A stretch of DNA of 64,000 bases. It comes from JAYQKL01 sp049889415. Its GTDB lineage: Bacteria > Pseudomonadota > Alphaproteobacteria > RS24. The notes below the pieces were generated by a model. That model was not told where the DNA came from and did not search any database. It worked only from the letters and a program-made list of their open reading frames with translations. The number at the start of each line of letters is the position of its first letter. The stretch's first letter is position 1. Both the position numbers and the translations under genes were made by a program. Below, one piece after another: positions 25,818-34,630 of the stretch. Location of the stretch: contig JBMHDL010000009.1 in assembly GCA_049889415.1 (NCBI GenBank), positions 1 to 64,000 on the forward strand. Direction: 5' to 3'.

Positions 25818-26435
25818 CTATTTCAAACCTTCAACACCGCGCAGAGTCAAGGAGGCGGCAAAACGGGCGGCCTCATGCGGGTCCGGTTGCGCCCGCGCCA
25901 TCATGACGTCAAGAATGGCGAAGGCGATACCGGTGGCCGCAGCGGCCATGTAATCCACATCCACCTCGGGGAATTTATGCTGTGCGATGTAGTCTTGAAT
26001 GTCCTGGCGTAATTCCTCCAGCCCCGCCCTGAGTTGCGGACCGCTCATGCGTCCGCCCTCGCGCCCACGATTGGAGCGCACCAGTTTATAATCCTCCGGA
26101 TTATTGGCGAAGAATGAAAAATACGCGAAAAAGCTCATCATCACGCCCTCTTCAACGGAGTTCGGGTTTTGCCGGCTTTCCTTGAGACTTGCCCGCAGCC
26201 GGATGCCCATATCTTCGATCAACGCACGAAATATCTCATCCTTACCGTCAAAATAATTATAGAAGGTTCCGCTGGCGAGTCCGGTCTGGCGGATAATGTC
26301 GCGCACGGTGGTGGCCCCATAGCCAAGCTCGGAAAACATGCTTCTGGCTGCAGATAAGATCGCCGAACGATTATCGGCGCGCTTGGCGGAACGGCGGCCG
26401 GTTTTTTCCCGTCCTGAATTTACAAGATTTGACAT
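25818..26435 (-). CDS. TetR/AcrR family transcriptional regulator
   Basis: One-component repressor of 205 residues. The N-terminal helix-turn-helix spans about residues 20-65, with FSELGYGATTVRDIIRQTGL and the usual YNYFDGKDEIFRAL. The C-terminal ligand domain is helical, and the protein has a basic N-terminus. The ligand and target operators are unknown; no adjacent divergent gene gives a clear target. It follows the pyrD-arsC gene by 58 bases in the same direction and converges on DUF3429 with 4 bases between stops. Confidence 0.9.
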   Translation of the reverse strand: MSNLVNSGREKTGRRSAKRADNRSAILSAARSMFSELGYGATTVRDIIRQTGLASGTFYNYFDGKDEIFRALIEDMGIRLRASLKESRQNPNSVEEGVMMSFFAYFSFFANNPEDYKLVRSNRGREGGRMSGPQLRAGLEELRQDIQDYIAQHKFPEVDVDYMAAAATGIAFAILDVMMARAQPDPHEAARFAASLTLRGVEGLK

Positions 26436-26493
26436 AGCTTCCCCTACTCAAGCTATAGCCCCTATTGTTCGCCAAATCAAAGGGAAAGCGGCA

Positions 26494-28020
26494 TCAGAGA
26501 ATGGACAGTACGTTTTCAGGCGGACGCCCCAGTGCCGCTTTGCGCCCTTTGACGACAATCGGGCGCTCGATAAGGATTGGGTTTTCGGCCATTGCGGCGA
26601 TCAACTTGCCGTCATCGGTGACATCCTTGAGTTGCAGCTCCTTGTAGATTTTTTCACCCTTGCGCAGCACGTCTGCAGGGCCGAGTTTCAACTTTTTCAA
26701 GACCGCTTCAATTTCTGCGGCTGTCAACGGGTCCTTCAGATATTCCACGATTTTTACTTTTTCGCCTTTATCCTCGAGCAAAGCCAGTGTCTGGCGGGAT
26801 TTCGAGCAGCGTGGGTTATGATAAATCGTTGCGGACATGGTGCGTTTTCCTTTTGCTTTTGTGTCTTTGGTTTGAGCGGATGTTGTGTTGACCGCAGGTC
26901 TTTTTTTGCTTTTGCTTTGGGTTTGGGATTTGGCCGGCTTCGTCGATTTTGCCGATGCAGATTTGGTTTTCCGGACGGTCAGGGGTACATCTGCGCCGAC
27001 CGCCTCGGAAATATTGGTATAACCGTCTTCACGCAACAGTTCGGCCAGCTCACGTTTAAGACGCGACACAAGCCCCGGCCCTTGATAGGTCAAGGCTGAA
27101 TAAAGTTGCAGCAGGCTGGCACCTGACTTGATTTTGGCGTAAGCATCCTGCGCATCAGCAATCCCGCCGGCACCGATGAGGATCAGACGCCCCCGGGTCA
27201 GGAGTCTCATTTTTGCCAGCACCTGCGTGGACATCTCCATCAATGGCCGGCCCGACAGTCCGCCCTCCTCCTGCGCCAGCGCATCACCGGCTACTGGCTC
27301 ACGCGATATGGTGGTGTTGGAGATGATCAACCCGTCCACCTTGGCCGCCAGGGCGGTTTTGGCAATCTCACCAAGCTGGGCATCATCAAGATCAGGAGCG
27401 ATTTTGAGAAAAATCGGCCTGTCGGGTGCCGCCGCCCGCACTTTGCCCAGCAGCTCCTTCAGCGGCTTGCCGGCCTGCAGATCACGCAGGCCCGGCGTAT
27501 TCGGGGACGACACATTGACAGTCAGGTAAGAGGCATATTCCCTGAACACCTCGGCTCCGGATTGATAATCCGCAATCCGGTCGCGCGCGGTCTTGTTGGC
27601 CCCGATATTGACCCCGACAATCCCGTAAGGTGCGCGGCGCGACAGCCGTGTACGCACGGTTTCATGACCCTGATTGTTGAAGCCGAGCCGGTTGATGACT
27701 GCTTCGTGGTTTTTCAACCTGAAAATACGCGGTTTCGGATTGCCGGCTTGCGGTTGTGGCGTCACGGTGCCGATTTCGGTGAAGCTGAAACCGAGTTTCA
27801 AAACCCCGTCCACCGCCTCACCGTTTTTGTCGAACCCGGCGGCCAGGCCGATAGGATTGTCGAAATCCAGGCCAAAAAATGTTTGTTTGAGGATGTAATC
27901 ATCACGCCCCGGTTTGGGCAGTATGCGTCCCAAAAAAGACAGTCCGGATACGGTGAGCGTATGTGCCGTCTCAGGCTTAAGAAGAAAAAGGATCGGTCTG
28001 ACGGTTTTATAGAACTGCAT
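26494..28020 (-). CDS. pyrD: Fused quinone-dependent dihydroorotate dehydrogenase and ArsC-type reductase
   Basis: A single 508-residue frame with two enzymes. Residues 1-348 are a complete class 2 PyrD (FMN, ubiquinone-linked): N-terminal membrane-binding helix FYKTVRPILFLLKPETAH, GVNIGANK, the catalytic-Ser segment NVSSPNTPGLRD, and LSGRPL. Residues 349-394 are a Lys/Ser/Thr/Ala-rich linker. Residues 395-508 are an E. coli-type glutaredoxin-linked arsenate reductase domain with NPRCSKSR (Cys405), and the three arginines in VLRKGE, LIERPIVV and ALGRPPENVL. Separate pyrD and arsC neighbours are common in related genomes, so this looks like a gene fusion. ArsC also has its own ATG at 26838 with AAAGGA upstream. 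Third gene of lysK-DUF952-pyrD. Confidence 0.92.
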   Translation of the reverse strand: MQFYKTVRPILFLLKPETAHTLTVSGLSFLGRILPKPGRDDYILKQTFFGLDFDNPIGLAAGFDKNGEAVDGVLKLGFSFTEIGTVTPQPQAGNPKPRIFRLKNHEAVINRLGFNNQGHETVRTRLSRRAPYGIVGVNIGANKTARDRIADYQSGAEVFREYASYLTVNVSSPNTPGLRDLQAGKPLKELLGKVRAAAPDRPIFLKIAPDLDDAQLGEIAKTALAAKVDGLIISNTTISREPVAGDALAQEEGGLSGRPLMEMSTQVLAKMRLLTRGRLILIGAGGIADAQDAYAKIKSGASLLQLYSALTYQGPGLVSRLKRELAELLREDGYTNISEAVGADVPLTVRKTKSASAKSTKPAKSQTQSKSKKRPAVNTTSAQTKDTKAKGKRTMSATIYHNPRCSKSRQTLALLEDKGEKVKIVEYLKDPLTAAEIEAVLKKLKLGPADVLRKGEKIYKELQLKDVTDDGKLIAAMAENPILIERPIVVKGRKAALGRPPENVLSIL

Positions 28021-28044
28021 AATCTCTCTTCTATCCCGAGTTGT

Positions 28045-28410
28045 TCACAGTTTCAATTCTTCGGGAAAACAATGCTGCCCCCCGACCAACGGCAATGGCC
28101 AATGCCGGCGGACCTGATCAACTGACAGCGGGGCGTATAGATGGGGAAACACTGCACCGCCGCGTGAAGTCTCCCATTTCAAAGCGCTTTGCTGCAGAGC
28201 CTTAACTTCCACTTCCAGCACAATCAGATTGTCCTTGCCGGCAAAGTGTTTTCCGGCTGTGGCGTGCAATTGTGTCAGGTCGGAAAAATGAATGAACCCG
28301 TCCCGGACATCCAGAGATGTGCCGTGAAAGACCCCGTCATCAGCAGACTTCTGCCAGTCCGCCCGGTCACAGATTTTATAGATGCAGGATGAGTCCGTCT
28401 CGGGCATCAT
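28045..28410 (-). CDS. DUF952 domain-containing protein
   Basis: A 121-residue protein of the DUF952 family, which is structurally related to ADP-ribosyl-binding or transferase folds; its biochemical role is unsettled. Recognisable family text is IYKICDRADW near the start, DGFIHFSDLTQLHATAGKHF in the middle and FPHLYAPLSVDQVRRHWPL toward the end. It starts on the lysK stop (overlapping TGATG) and lies 24 bases before pyrD, a common position for this family. Confidence 0.9.
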   Translation of the reverse strand: MMPETDSSCIYKICDRADWQKSADDGVFHGTSLDVRDGFIHFSDLTQLHATAGKHFAGKDNLIVLEVEVKALQQSALKWETSRGGAVFPHLYAPLSVDQVRRHWPLPLVGGQHCFPEELKL

Positions 28411-30002
28411 CAGGCTCCGACACGCCTGCCGTCTAGTGCCGTGTCAATCATGGCCATGGTTTTGTCAACGCCATACAAGGCGACAAAGGAGCCGAACCGT
28501 GGCCCCTGACTCTGCCCGAGCAAAATCTCGTACAAGGCCTTGAACCAGTCGCGCAGATTATCCTCAAAATATGTTTTGCCGACGGCATATACCTCGGTCT
28601 GGATGGTTTCCGCATCAGACCGGGCCGGCAGCGCAGCAAGCTTTTCCTTCAACAGACCCAGCGCCTCAGCCTCCTCAGGGGTAGCTTGCCGGTAGGCTTT
28701 GGTCGGTTTCACAAAATCATGAAAATAGGTCACGGCATAAGCCGCCAACTGATCCAGCATCGGAAGCGTTTCAGGGGTGGCGTCGGGCGCATAAGCCTTG
28801 ATAAATCCCCATAACACGTCCTTATTGTCAGCATTGCTGGCCGAGACAAGATTCAACAATAGGGCAAAGCTGACCGGCAGACCCTTTTGCGGCGGGGTGC
28901 CGGCATGGATGTGCCAGACCGGATTGGCAAGCTGCTGTTCCGGCTCCTGATCACCGAATTTGTCGAGAAAGGTGAGATATTCATCAACATTTTTCGGAAT
29001 AACGTCAAAATGCAGGCGTTTGGCCTTGCGCGGGCTTTGAAACATATACAGTGACAGGCTCTCCGGTGAGGCATAAGTCAGCCACTCCTCAATCGTCAGC
29101 CCGTTGCCCTTTGATTTCGAAATTTTTTCACCGTTTTCATCCAGAAACAACTCATAGCTGAAACCTTCCGGCGGGGTGCCGCCAATGGCCTTGCAAATGC
29201 GCGAGGACAGTTTGACGCTTTCCATCAGATCCTTGCCGGCCATTTCATAATCCACGCCCAGCGCCGTCCACCGCATGGCCCAATCCGCTTTCCACTGCAG
29301 CTTGCACTTACCGTCCGTGACCGGGGTTGACATTTCCTCCCCACTGTCAGGGTGAATATAGGTAATGGTTCCGTTTTCCTGATCAATCCCGGTCACGGGG
29401 ACCATCAGGACTTTGCCGGTCTCCGGGCAGATCGGCAGAAACGGGCTATAGGTATTGCGGCGCTCTTCACCCAGGGTCGGAAGGATAATGTTCATGACGG
29501 CCTCGTAATTGGCGAGGATTTTCAGCAAGGTCTCATTCATCCGCCCCGAGCGATAATAATCCGTGGCGCTGGCAAATTCATAATCAAACCCGAATTGGTC
29601 AAGGAATGCCTGCAGGCGGGCATTATTATGGGCGCCGAAACTGTCATGGGTGCCGAACGGGTCGGGGACGCCGGTCAGGGGCTTTTCAAGGTTCCGGCTC
29701 AACAGGTCTTGGTTCGGCACATTGTCGGGTACCTTGCGCAGACCATCCATATCATCAGAGAAACAGATCAGTCTGGTGTCAATCTCCGGCGCAAGGCAGC
29801 GGAAGGCCTGCCGCACCATGCTGGTGCGCGCCACTTCGCCAAATGTGCCGATATGCGGAAGTCCTGACGGACCGTAACCGGTTTCAAACACAACCGATGT
29901 TTGGCCGCTTTTGTTCACCCGCGCCAGCAAGTTGCGGGCTTGTTCAAAAGGCCACGCCTTGCTTTCGTGTGCCAATCGGGTTAGGGCATCAGGCGTGCTC
30001 AT
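28410..30002 (-). CDS. lysK: Lysyl-tRNA synthetase, class I
   Basis: Charges tRNA-Lys. It is the archaeal-like class I form used by many alphaproteobacteria in place of the class II LysS. The class I signatures are in place: a HIGH-type motif in GLPHIGTFGEVARTS and the KMSKS-type motif KISKSKGNG. Other family blocks are LICFSDDMDGLRKVPDNVP and QWKADWAMRWTALGVDYEM. The 530-residue length is typical. It is first in an operon with DUF952 and pyrD-arsC; its start is 99 bases from the divergent TerB gene. Confidence 0.95.
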   Translation of the reverse strand: MSTPDALTRLAHESKAWPFEQARNLLARVNKSGQTSVVFETGYGPSGLPHIGTFGEVARTSMVRQAFRCLAPEIDTRLICFSDDMDGLRKVPDNVPNQDLLSRNLEKPLTGVPDPFGTHDSFGAHNNARLQAFLDQFGFDYEFASATDYYRSGRMNETLLKILANYEAVMNIILPTLGEERRNTYSPFLPICPETGKVLMVPVTGIDQENGTITYIHPDSGEEMSTPVTDGKCKLQWKADWAMRWTALGVDYEMAGKDLMESVKLSSRICKAIGGTPPEGFSYELFLDENGEKISKSKGNGLTIEEWLTYASPESLSLYMFQSPRKAKRLHFDVIPKNVDEYLTFLDKFGDQEPEQQLANPVWHIHAGTPPQKGLPVSFALLLNLVSASNADNKDVLWGFIKAYAPDATPETLPMLDQLAAYAVTYFHDFVKPTKAYRQATPEEAEALGLLKEKLAALPARSDAETIQTEVYAVGKTYFEDNLRDWFKALYEILLGQSQGPRFGSFVALYGVDKTMAMIDTALDGRRVGA

Positions 30003-30101
30003 GCTGTCCTCTCGCGGTTAAACTGGGGTTGTCAAAGAGCATTATCTAGCGCACTCTTGAGGTGTTGAACAGGGGATTTTGAACTTTATGGAGCCCATGG
30101 C

Positions 30102-30527
30102 ATGACCCCACCGTCGATTTTCACGATTGAGCAGGTTCTGGTACAGTTGATGCTGACCACAGCCGCTGCGGACGGGCCTGTTTCGGATGTCGAAATTGAG
30201 CGTATTGAACGCTTAATGGCGTTTCTCCCGGTTTTTGAAAACCTCTCCAGTGACCAGATGCCGCTCATGCTTGACCAGTTCAGCGCCCTCATGTCGGATG
30301 ATCAGGGGCTTGATGCCTTACTGGAAACGGCAGCTGAGACCTTGCCGGAAAACCTGCATGAAACCGCTTATGCGTTGGCCGTGGAAATTGCGGCGGCTGA
30401 CCTGACTGTCCAACCTGAGGAAATCAGGTTTTTGGAGCTGTTACGCGACACGCTGAAACTTGAGAAACTTGCCGCCGCGGCCATTGAGCGCGGCGCAAGA
30501 GCACGGTTTGCCCTGCCACCATCGTGA
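30102..30527 (+). CDS. TerB-like (tellurite resistance B fold) protein
   Basis: An all-helical 141-residue acidic protein. The repeated pattern TTAAADGPVSDVEIERIERLM (in two parts) and AAADLTVQPEEIRFLELLRDTL follow the TerB acidic, metal-linked repeats, each with an Asp-Gly or Asp-Leu turn after two alanines. TerB folds are found in many single-gene contexts and do not by themselves prove tellurite resistance. No terC, terD or terZ gene is here. It is divergent from lysK. Confidence 0.8.
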   Translation: MTPPSIFTIEQVLVQLMLTTAAADGPVSDVEIERIERLMAFLPVFENLSSDQMPLMLDQFSALMSDDQGLDALLETAAETLPENLHETAYALAVEIAAADLTVQPEEIRFLELLRDTLKLEKLAAAAIERGARARFALPPS

Positions 30528-30595
30528 AAAATACAACTATAGGTTGAATGTCTAATTCATTAAATCTGTGATTTATTGCTTTTATCATTTGTGCA

Positions 30596-32092
30596 ATGCC
30601 TAATGAGGGCATGGCGGACGATAACAACAATAATCACAACCACCATGACGGGATGCCCGGCTTTCAAGACATCCCCGTCAGCCTGCTGCACAGCGCTGAC
30701 ACAATGGCGGTAGACCGGCTAGACAGAGCCGTCAACCATTTAAACCGTCAACATCCGGATATTTCGGCGACAAATCCAAAGCAAATATTGGCGGTGGAGT
30801 TGCTGGTCTTCTCATTTTTCACCTTGTTTGCATCCTATCTGCTTTTCCCGGTACATGCGTCCATTGCAGTGGCCTGCGCCTGCCTAATTATGGTGCTTAA
30901 TGAAACAGTGTGCCTCAGTCGCCATGGTCCAAAAAATCCGGCCCCGGTGGAGGTGTCGGACAAAAAATTGCCAACCTACACAATTCTTCTGCCTCTTTTC
31001 AAAGAGGCCAATATGGTCACGCAGCTGATTTCTGCTATGGCACATCTCAATTACCCTCCTGACCGGCTGGAAATTTTTTTCATCACTGAGGAGGAGGATC
31101 ACGACACACTTGCCGCCATACGGGCTGGCTTGGCATCAGGGCCGATTGAAGCGAAAGCCGAAGTCATCATCGTGCCCAAAGGCCATCCGCAGACCAAGCC
31201 CCGGGCATGCAATTATGCCCTCACTTTTGCAACCGGCTCATTGATTGTGATTTACGACGCCGAAGACATGCCGCATCCTGACCAGCTGCGTGAGGCCGGC
31301 GGGATTTTTGCCACCCACCCCGAGGACAAAATCTGTCTGCAGGCACCACTGATTGTTCAAGACAGAAATTATGACTGGCTTGGCCTGCTAATGGCGGTCA
31401 ACTACACCACCCAGTTCAACCTGCAAATGCCGGTCAACGCCTCAATCGGATTACCTGTTTTCTTCGGCGGAACATCCAATCATATGCGGTTGCGGGATTT
31501 GGCTGATGCCGGCGGATGGGACGCATTCAATGTCACCGAGGATGCGGAGCTATCCCTGCGCATGGTCAAGCGGGGCTTCACCATAAACATGCTGGCCCAG
31601 CCGACATTTGAAACCGCCACACGAGGGTTGAAAAATCATTTCACCCAACGTTGCAGGTGGCAAAAAGGCTCGTTTCAAACCTTGGTAGCCCATTATGGAT
31701 CCATGTCCCGCTCGGCATTGAACCCGGTACAGGTCGCACATGTCGCCTTGACCCTTCTCAACAGAATTATATCACCGCTGTTTTATATGCTGTTGCTGCT
31801 GTCCATGGTCATGACCCAAGTCTCCCCTTTGGATCCAACGAATTTTTCCGGTCGGGTCATTATCTTTTGCCTGGCCATGCTGATCATTTTGAACCTTGTC
31901 GCCTGTTTCCGTCAGCAGCGTTTCGGCCTGATTTTTGCGCTCCCCCTATTGCCGTTCCACTGGTTGTTTTTAAGCCTGACCTTCATCTTTGCGCTAGTCC
32001 AGCTCATGACCAAACCAAGCTATTGGAACAAAACCCCGCACACCAGATTCGCAGGCGGGCTCATCCCGCCGAACCGAGGAGACGGGCGATGA
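30596..32092 (+). CDS. Membrane glycosyltransferase family 2 (XagB/cellulose-synthase-like)
   Basis: Processive-type GT2 enzyme that would polymerise or transfer a sugar from a nucleotide sugar at the inner membrane. Two N-terminal helices (about residues 55-100) precede a cytoplasmic GT-A domain with YTILLPLFKEANMVTQLI, the D-x-D-like IYDAEDMPHPDQL, the acceptor-base motif FNVTEDAELSLRM, and QRCRWQKGS (Q-x-x-R-W). Three or four helices follow. The N-terminus is odd: a His/Asn run (NNNNHNHHDG). The start could be 30596 or Met6 at 30611. The 3' end overlaps LrgB by 32 bases. The product polymer is unknown. Confidence 0.86.
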   Translation: MPNEGMADDNNNNHNHHDGMPGFQDIPVSLLHSADTMAVDRLDRAVNHLNRQHPDISATNPKQILAVELLVFSFFTLFASYLLFPVHASIAVACACLIMVLNETVCLSRHGPKNPAPVEVSDKKLPTYTILLPLFKEANMVTQLISAMAHLNYPPDRLEIFFITEEEDHDTLAAIRAGLASGPIEAKAEVIIVPKGHPQTKPRACNYALTFATGSLIVIYDAEDMPHPDQLREAGGIFATHPEDKICLQAPLIVQDRNYDWLGLLMAVNYTTQFNLQMPVNASIGLPVFFGGTSNHMRLRDLADAGGWDAFNVTEDAELSLRMVKRGFTINMLAQPTFETATRGLKNHFTQRCRWQKGSFQTLVAHYGSMSRSALNPVQVAHVALTLLNRIISPLFYMLLLLSMVMTQVSPLDPTNFSGRVIIFCLAMLIILNLVACFRQQRFGLIFALPLLPFHWLFLSLTFIFALVQLMTKPSYWNKTPHTRFAGGLIPPNRGDGR

Positions 32093-32819
32093 GCGAAAGA
32101 GAAAAAACTGTGATCAATCCGTTCAGCACCAGAGCCAGGGCGGCGAACGCGGCTGCCTCCGGATCGCGGCGCCACAACAGGCTGGTGCCGATGCCATGCG
32201 CCGCAAGGCCGACAGCAAGGCCCTGCGCTGCCTTGCTTCTGATGCGCAAGCGAGAGAATACAGCCTGCGCCACCAGACTGCCGAAAATGCCCGTCACCAC
32301 AACAAGACCGCCGGCCAACATGGCGTCAGATGGCAGCAACCGCGACACATGAATGGCCATCGGGCTGGTTATGGATTTGGTCGATAATACCCAGAGACTT
32401 GTTGCCGGGAGGTCCAATATCCATCCGAGTGTGACGGCGGAACCTGCCGAAACAAAAGAGCCCGTCAAAAGGCTGAGCAGAAACGGCCTGCTGATTGATG
32501 AGATTTTTCCAAGCTGGTCATAAAGCGGCAATGCCAATGCGACCATGGCCGGGCCGAGCCAGATCATCAGCCACTCACCCCCCTGCATGAACTGATTCAG
32601 AGCCTCATCCGTTCGGGCATTTTTCCCCGTTATCAAGACAGCAACCATCAGCATAAGCGCCGAAACAAGCAAAGGGTTTGTCCAGGGACGCGGCGCGGAC
32701 ATCACGGTGAGCTTGTGAACACCGGCATAGACGATGATGGTCAAAGCCAACCATGCCCCACCAGTGAGCCCGGGGGTGGGTGGCAACATATTCGTCCATG
32801 ACGCGATGTCACTCATCAT
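32061..32819 (-). CDS. lrgB: LrgB-like (CidB/LrgB) membrane protein
   Basis: Multi-helix inner-membrane protein of the antiholin-like LrgB family, recently linked to export of small organic acids in some bacteria. Family marks are WLGPAMVALALPLYDQ and the glycine/serine-rich stretch SLWVLSTKSITSPMAIHVS followed by LAAHGIGTSL. Start 32819 (MMSDIASW) is preferred to an ATG nine codons earlier because it limits overlap with lrgA to 11 bases. Partner of lrgA; the pair forms a two-gene operon. Confidence 0.9.
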   Translation of the reverse strand: MMSDIASWTNMLPPTPGLTGGAWLALTIIVYAGVHKLTVMSAPRPWTNPLLVSALMLMVAVLITGKNARTDEALNQFMQGGEWLMIWLGPAMVALALPLYDQLGKISSISRPFLLSLLTGSFVSAGSAVTLGWILDLPATSLWVLSTKSITSPMAIHVSRLLPSDAMLAGGLVVVTGIFGSLVAQAVFSRLRIRSKAAQGLAVGLAAHGIGTSLLWRRDPEAAAFAALALVLNGLITVFSLSLIARLLGSAG

Positions 32820-33201
32820 GGCCCCCGGTTTGCCCAGAATCACCAAGAGAGAGGCGCTGCATCAGGGCTGCGGCGACAGCAAGGGCCATGACCGTACTCA
32901 GCGTCAAAGCCAGCGTCAAAGCGAAACCCTGCACCCTCAAAACATCCCTATATCCAATCAGGCTGACGGTGGCCGGCAGAAAAAACAGGGGCATGTGCGT
33001 GATTAGGAAATCACCCGCCACCCTGACTGGCGCCGGCACGCGGCCAAACGCGACACAACCAGCAAACAGGATTAACAGGCCATAGATACCCGCCGGTACG
33101 GGCGTTTGCGACAGCCATTGCACCAGCCAACCGGCAGCGTAACATCCGCACAGCACAGACAGACCGCCGACCAGCGGCAAAAAGCGGGCCTTATCCTCCA
33201 T
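32809..33201 (-). CDS. lrgA: LrgA-like (CidA/LrgA) membrane protein
   Basis: Small (130 residues) four-helix inner-membrane protein of the CidA/LrgA family. The pattern PVPAGIYGLLILFAGCVAFG, THMPLFFLPATVSLIGY and the preceding short N-terminal cytoplasmic segment fit the family. It is encoded directly upstream of lrgB with an 11-base overlap, the standard arrangement. It starts 3 bases after the stop of dcd, so all three could be co-transcribed. Confidence 0.88.
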   Translation of the reverse strand: MEDKARFLPLVGGLSVLCGCYAAGWLVQWLSQTPVPAGIYGLLILFAGCVAFGRVPAPVRVAGDFLITHMPLFFLPATVSLIGYRDVLRVQGFALTLALTLSTVMALAVAAALMQRLSLGDSGQTGGHDE

Positions 33202-33204
33202 GGC

Positions 33205-34368
33205 TTATCTATGTTTAAAATGCTTGGACAGGCGTAAACCCTGTTTCTGGTAATTTGACTGCAGGCCGACGCCGTAAAGCACCTCAGGCTGGTCAGTCAG
33301 GCGTTCATAAATCAGACGCCCGATAATCTGACCGTGTTCGAGAATGAAGGGCACCTCCCGCGACCGGACCTCCAGAACGGCGCGACTGCCTTTGCCGTCA
33401 GCTTCACCGGACCCGAACCCGGGGTCAAAAAAGCCGGCATAATGCACACGGAATTCCCCGACCAGCGGATTGAACGGCACCATCTCGGCGGCATGGCTCG
33501 GGGGAATGGTGACCGCTTCACGAGACACGAGAATATAAAATTCGTCGGGATCCAGAATCAGCCGGCGGGTGCCGTGCTGGTAAATCGGTTCCCAATAATC
33601 ATCTATGTCCAGTACACCAACCCGGTCCACATCAATCAGGCCGGCATGTCGTTTTCCCCTGTATCCTATCAGCCCGGACTCCTTGTCACCCACCAGATCA
33701 ATCGACAGGGCCAGACCGCCGTCAATATTTGCCGGGCTGTCCACCAGGCCCGTTTCCTCATGCAGACGCTTGATTTCGGCGTCACTATGTGATGCGCTGC
33801 CGCGTCGGAAACGGATTTGCGAAAGCCGCGAACCGGCATGAACCAGAACCGGAAACGTCCGTGGACTAACCTCAAGATACAAATGCCCCTTATAGCCGGG
33901 CGGCACCTTATCAAATTCCGTCCCGTAATCGGTGATGACGCGGGTGAAGACATCGATGCGGCCGGTGGAACTTTTTGGATTAGCAAATGCGGTAGTCCGC
34001 TCCGGCAGGGCCAAAGCCTCCATCAAGGGGACAAGATACACGCATCCCGTCTCAAGCACTGCACCATTGGTCAGGTCAATCTTGTGATAAGCCAGTTCAT
34101 CCAGCTTATTCATCACCTGGCCTGCCGGACCAGGAAGAAAACTGGCCCGAATGCGGTAAGCCGTATCCCCCAGCCGCAAATCAAGTGAGGCCGGCTGTAT
34201 CTGGTCATCAAGAATACCCCCCGGTGCCCAAATCTGCTGTTCCCGAACCATATTGCGGATACCATGAGCCGGTAAAATACCGGTCGGATGCGTTTGACCC
34301 GGCGCCGTCACGGGGGCCTGGTCCCGTTCATCGGGAAATAATTGCATGGCTTGGTCGGGTTGACTCAT
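33205..34368 (-). CDS. dcd: dCTP deaminase, long two-domain form
   Basis: Converts dCTP to dUTP. At 387 residues it is the long alphaproteobacterial form, about twice the 193-residue E. coli enzyme, with two dUTPase-like halves. The first half has IQPASLDLRLGDTAYRIRA and TTAFANPKSSTGRIDVFTRVI (in two parts). The second half has LILDPDEFYILVSREAVTIPP and GFGSGEADGKG, with RAVLEVRSREVPF. No separate dUTPase gene is in the window, so dUTP hydrolysis must come from elsewhere or from a bifunctional activity. It is divergent from metZ. Confidence 0.88.
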   Translation of the reverse strand: MSQPDQAMQLFPDERDQAPVTAPGQTHPTGILPAHGIRNMVREQQIWAPGGILDDQIQPASLDLRLGDTAYRIRASFLPGPAGQVMNKLDELAYHKIDLTNGAVLETGCVYLVPLMEALALPERTTAFANPKSSTGRIDVFTRVITDYGTEFDKVPPGYKGHLYLEVSPRTFPVLVHAGSRLSQIRFRRGSASHSDAEIKRLHEETGLVDSPANIDGGLALSIDLVGDKESGLIGYRGKRHAGLIDVDRVGVLDIDDYWEPIYQHGTRRLILDPDEFYILVSREAVTIPPSHAAEMVPFNPLVGEFRVHYAGFFDPGFGSGEADGKGSRAVLEVRSREVPFILEHGQIIGRLIYERLTDQPEVLYGVGLQSNYQKQGLRLSKHFKHR

Positions 34369-34480
34369 AGTGGATCTCCTGTCCCAAGTTAAGGCGCGAA
34401 AGGCGCCGAACGCAAGCCTGAACGCCCAAGTTTTTGTGGAAAGCCGTCATCCGGCACATGTCACCGCAAAGGGATTGCGC

Positions 34481-34509
34481 TTGACGCGAAACCCGTTTTT
34501 CGCCATTGT
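34481..34509 (+). promoter_or_regulatory. Probable metZ promoter
   Basis: TTGACG (34481-34486) is followed 17 bases later by CATTGT (34504-34509), a weak -10. The predicted start near 34516 lies just before the riboswitch, as expected. Confidence 0.4.
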
Positions 34510-34527
34510 GCCGAAATATTCTCTTGA

Positions 34528-34588
34528 TTGTGGTGATTTGAGCCGGCTGGCTTGCGGCCACGTAAAACAATTTGCTAAACAAGCCGGG
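34528..34588 (+). promoter_or_regulatory. SAM-II riboswitch (metA leader type)
   Basis: S-adenosylmethionine sensor that shuts off metZ when SAM is high. The conserved stretch GTGGTGATTTG (34530-34540) pairs through GTGG with CCAC (34558-34561). A pseudoknot pairs GGCTTG (34549-34554) with CAAGCC (34580-34585). The invariant GCTAAA (34574-34579) lies where the SAM-II consensus puts it. The layout matches the alphaproteobacterial SAM-II class. It ends about 40 bases before the metZ start. Confidence 0.9.
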
Positions 34589-34591
34589 CGG

Positions 34592-34616
34592 ATCCGGCCC
34601 TGTGGTCGGATTTTTT
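34592..34616 (+). terminator. Terminator in the metZ leader, downstream of SAM-II
   Basis: ATCCGGCC (34592-34599) pairs with GGTCGGAT (34604-34611), one G-T wobble, around loop CTGT and is followed by a T-run. It sits between the riboswitch and metZ, so SAM binding probably acts through transcription termination here. Confidence 0.8.
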
Positions 34617-34630
34617 ATAGGAACTGAAAC

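Noticed and set aside
30102..30527. Tellurite resistance operon
   Set aside because: Only a TerB-fold protein is present; no terC, terD or terZ gene is near, so resistance is not inferred.
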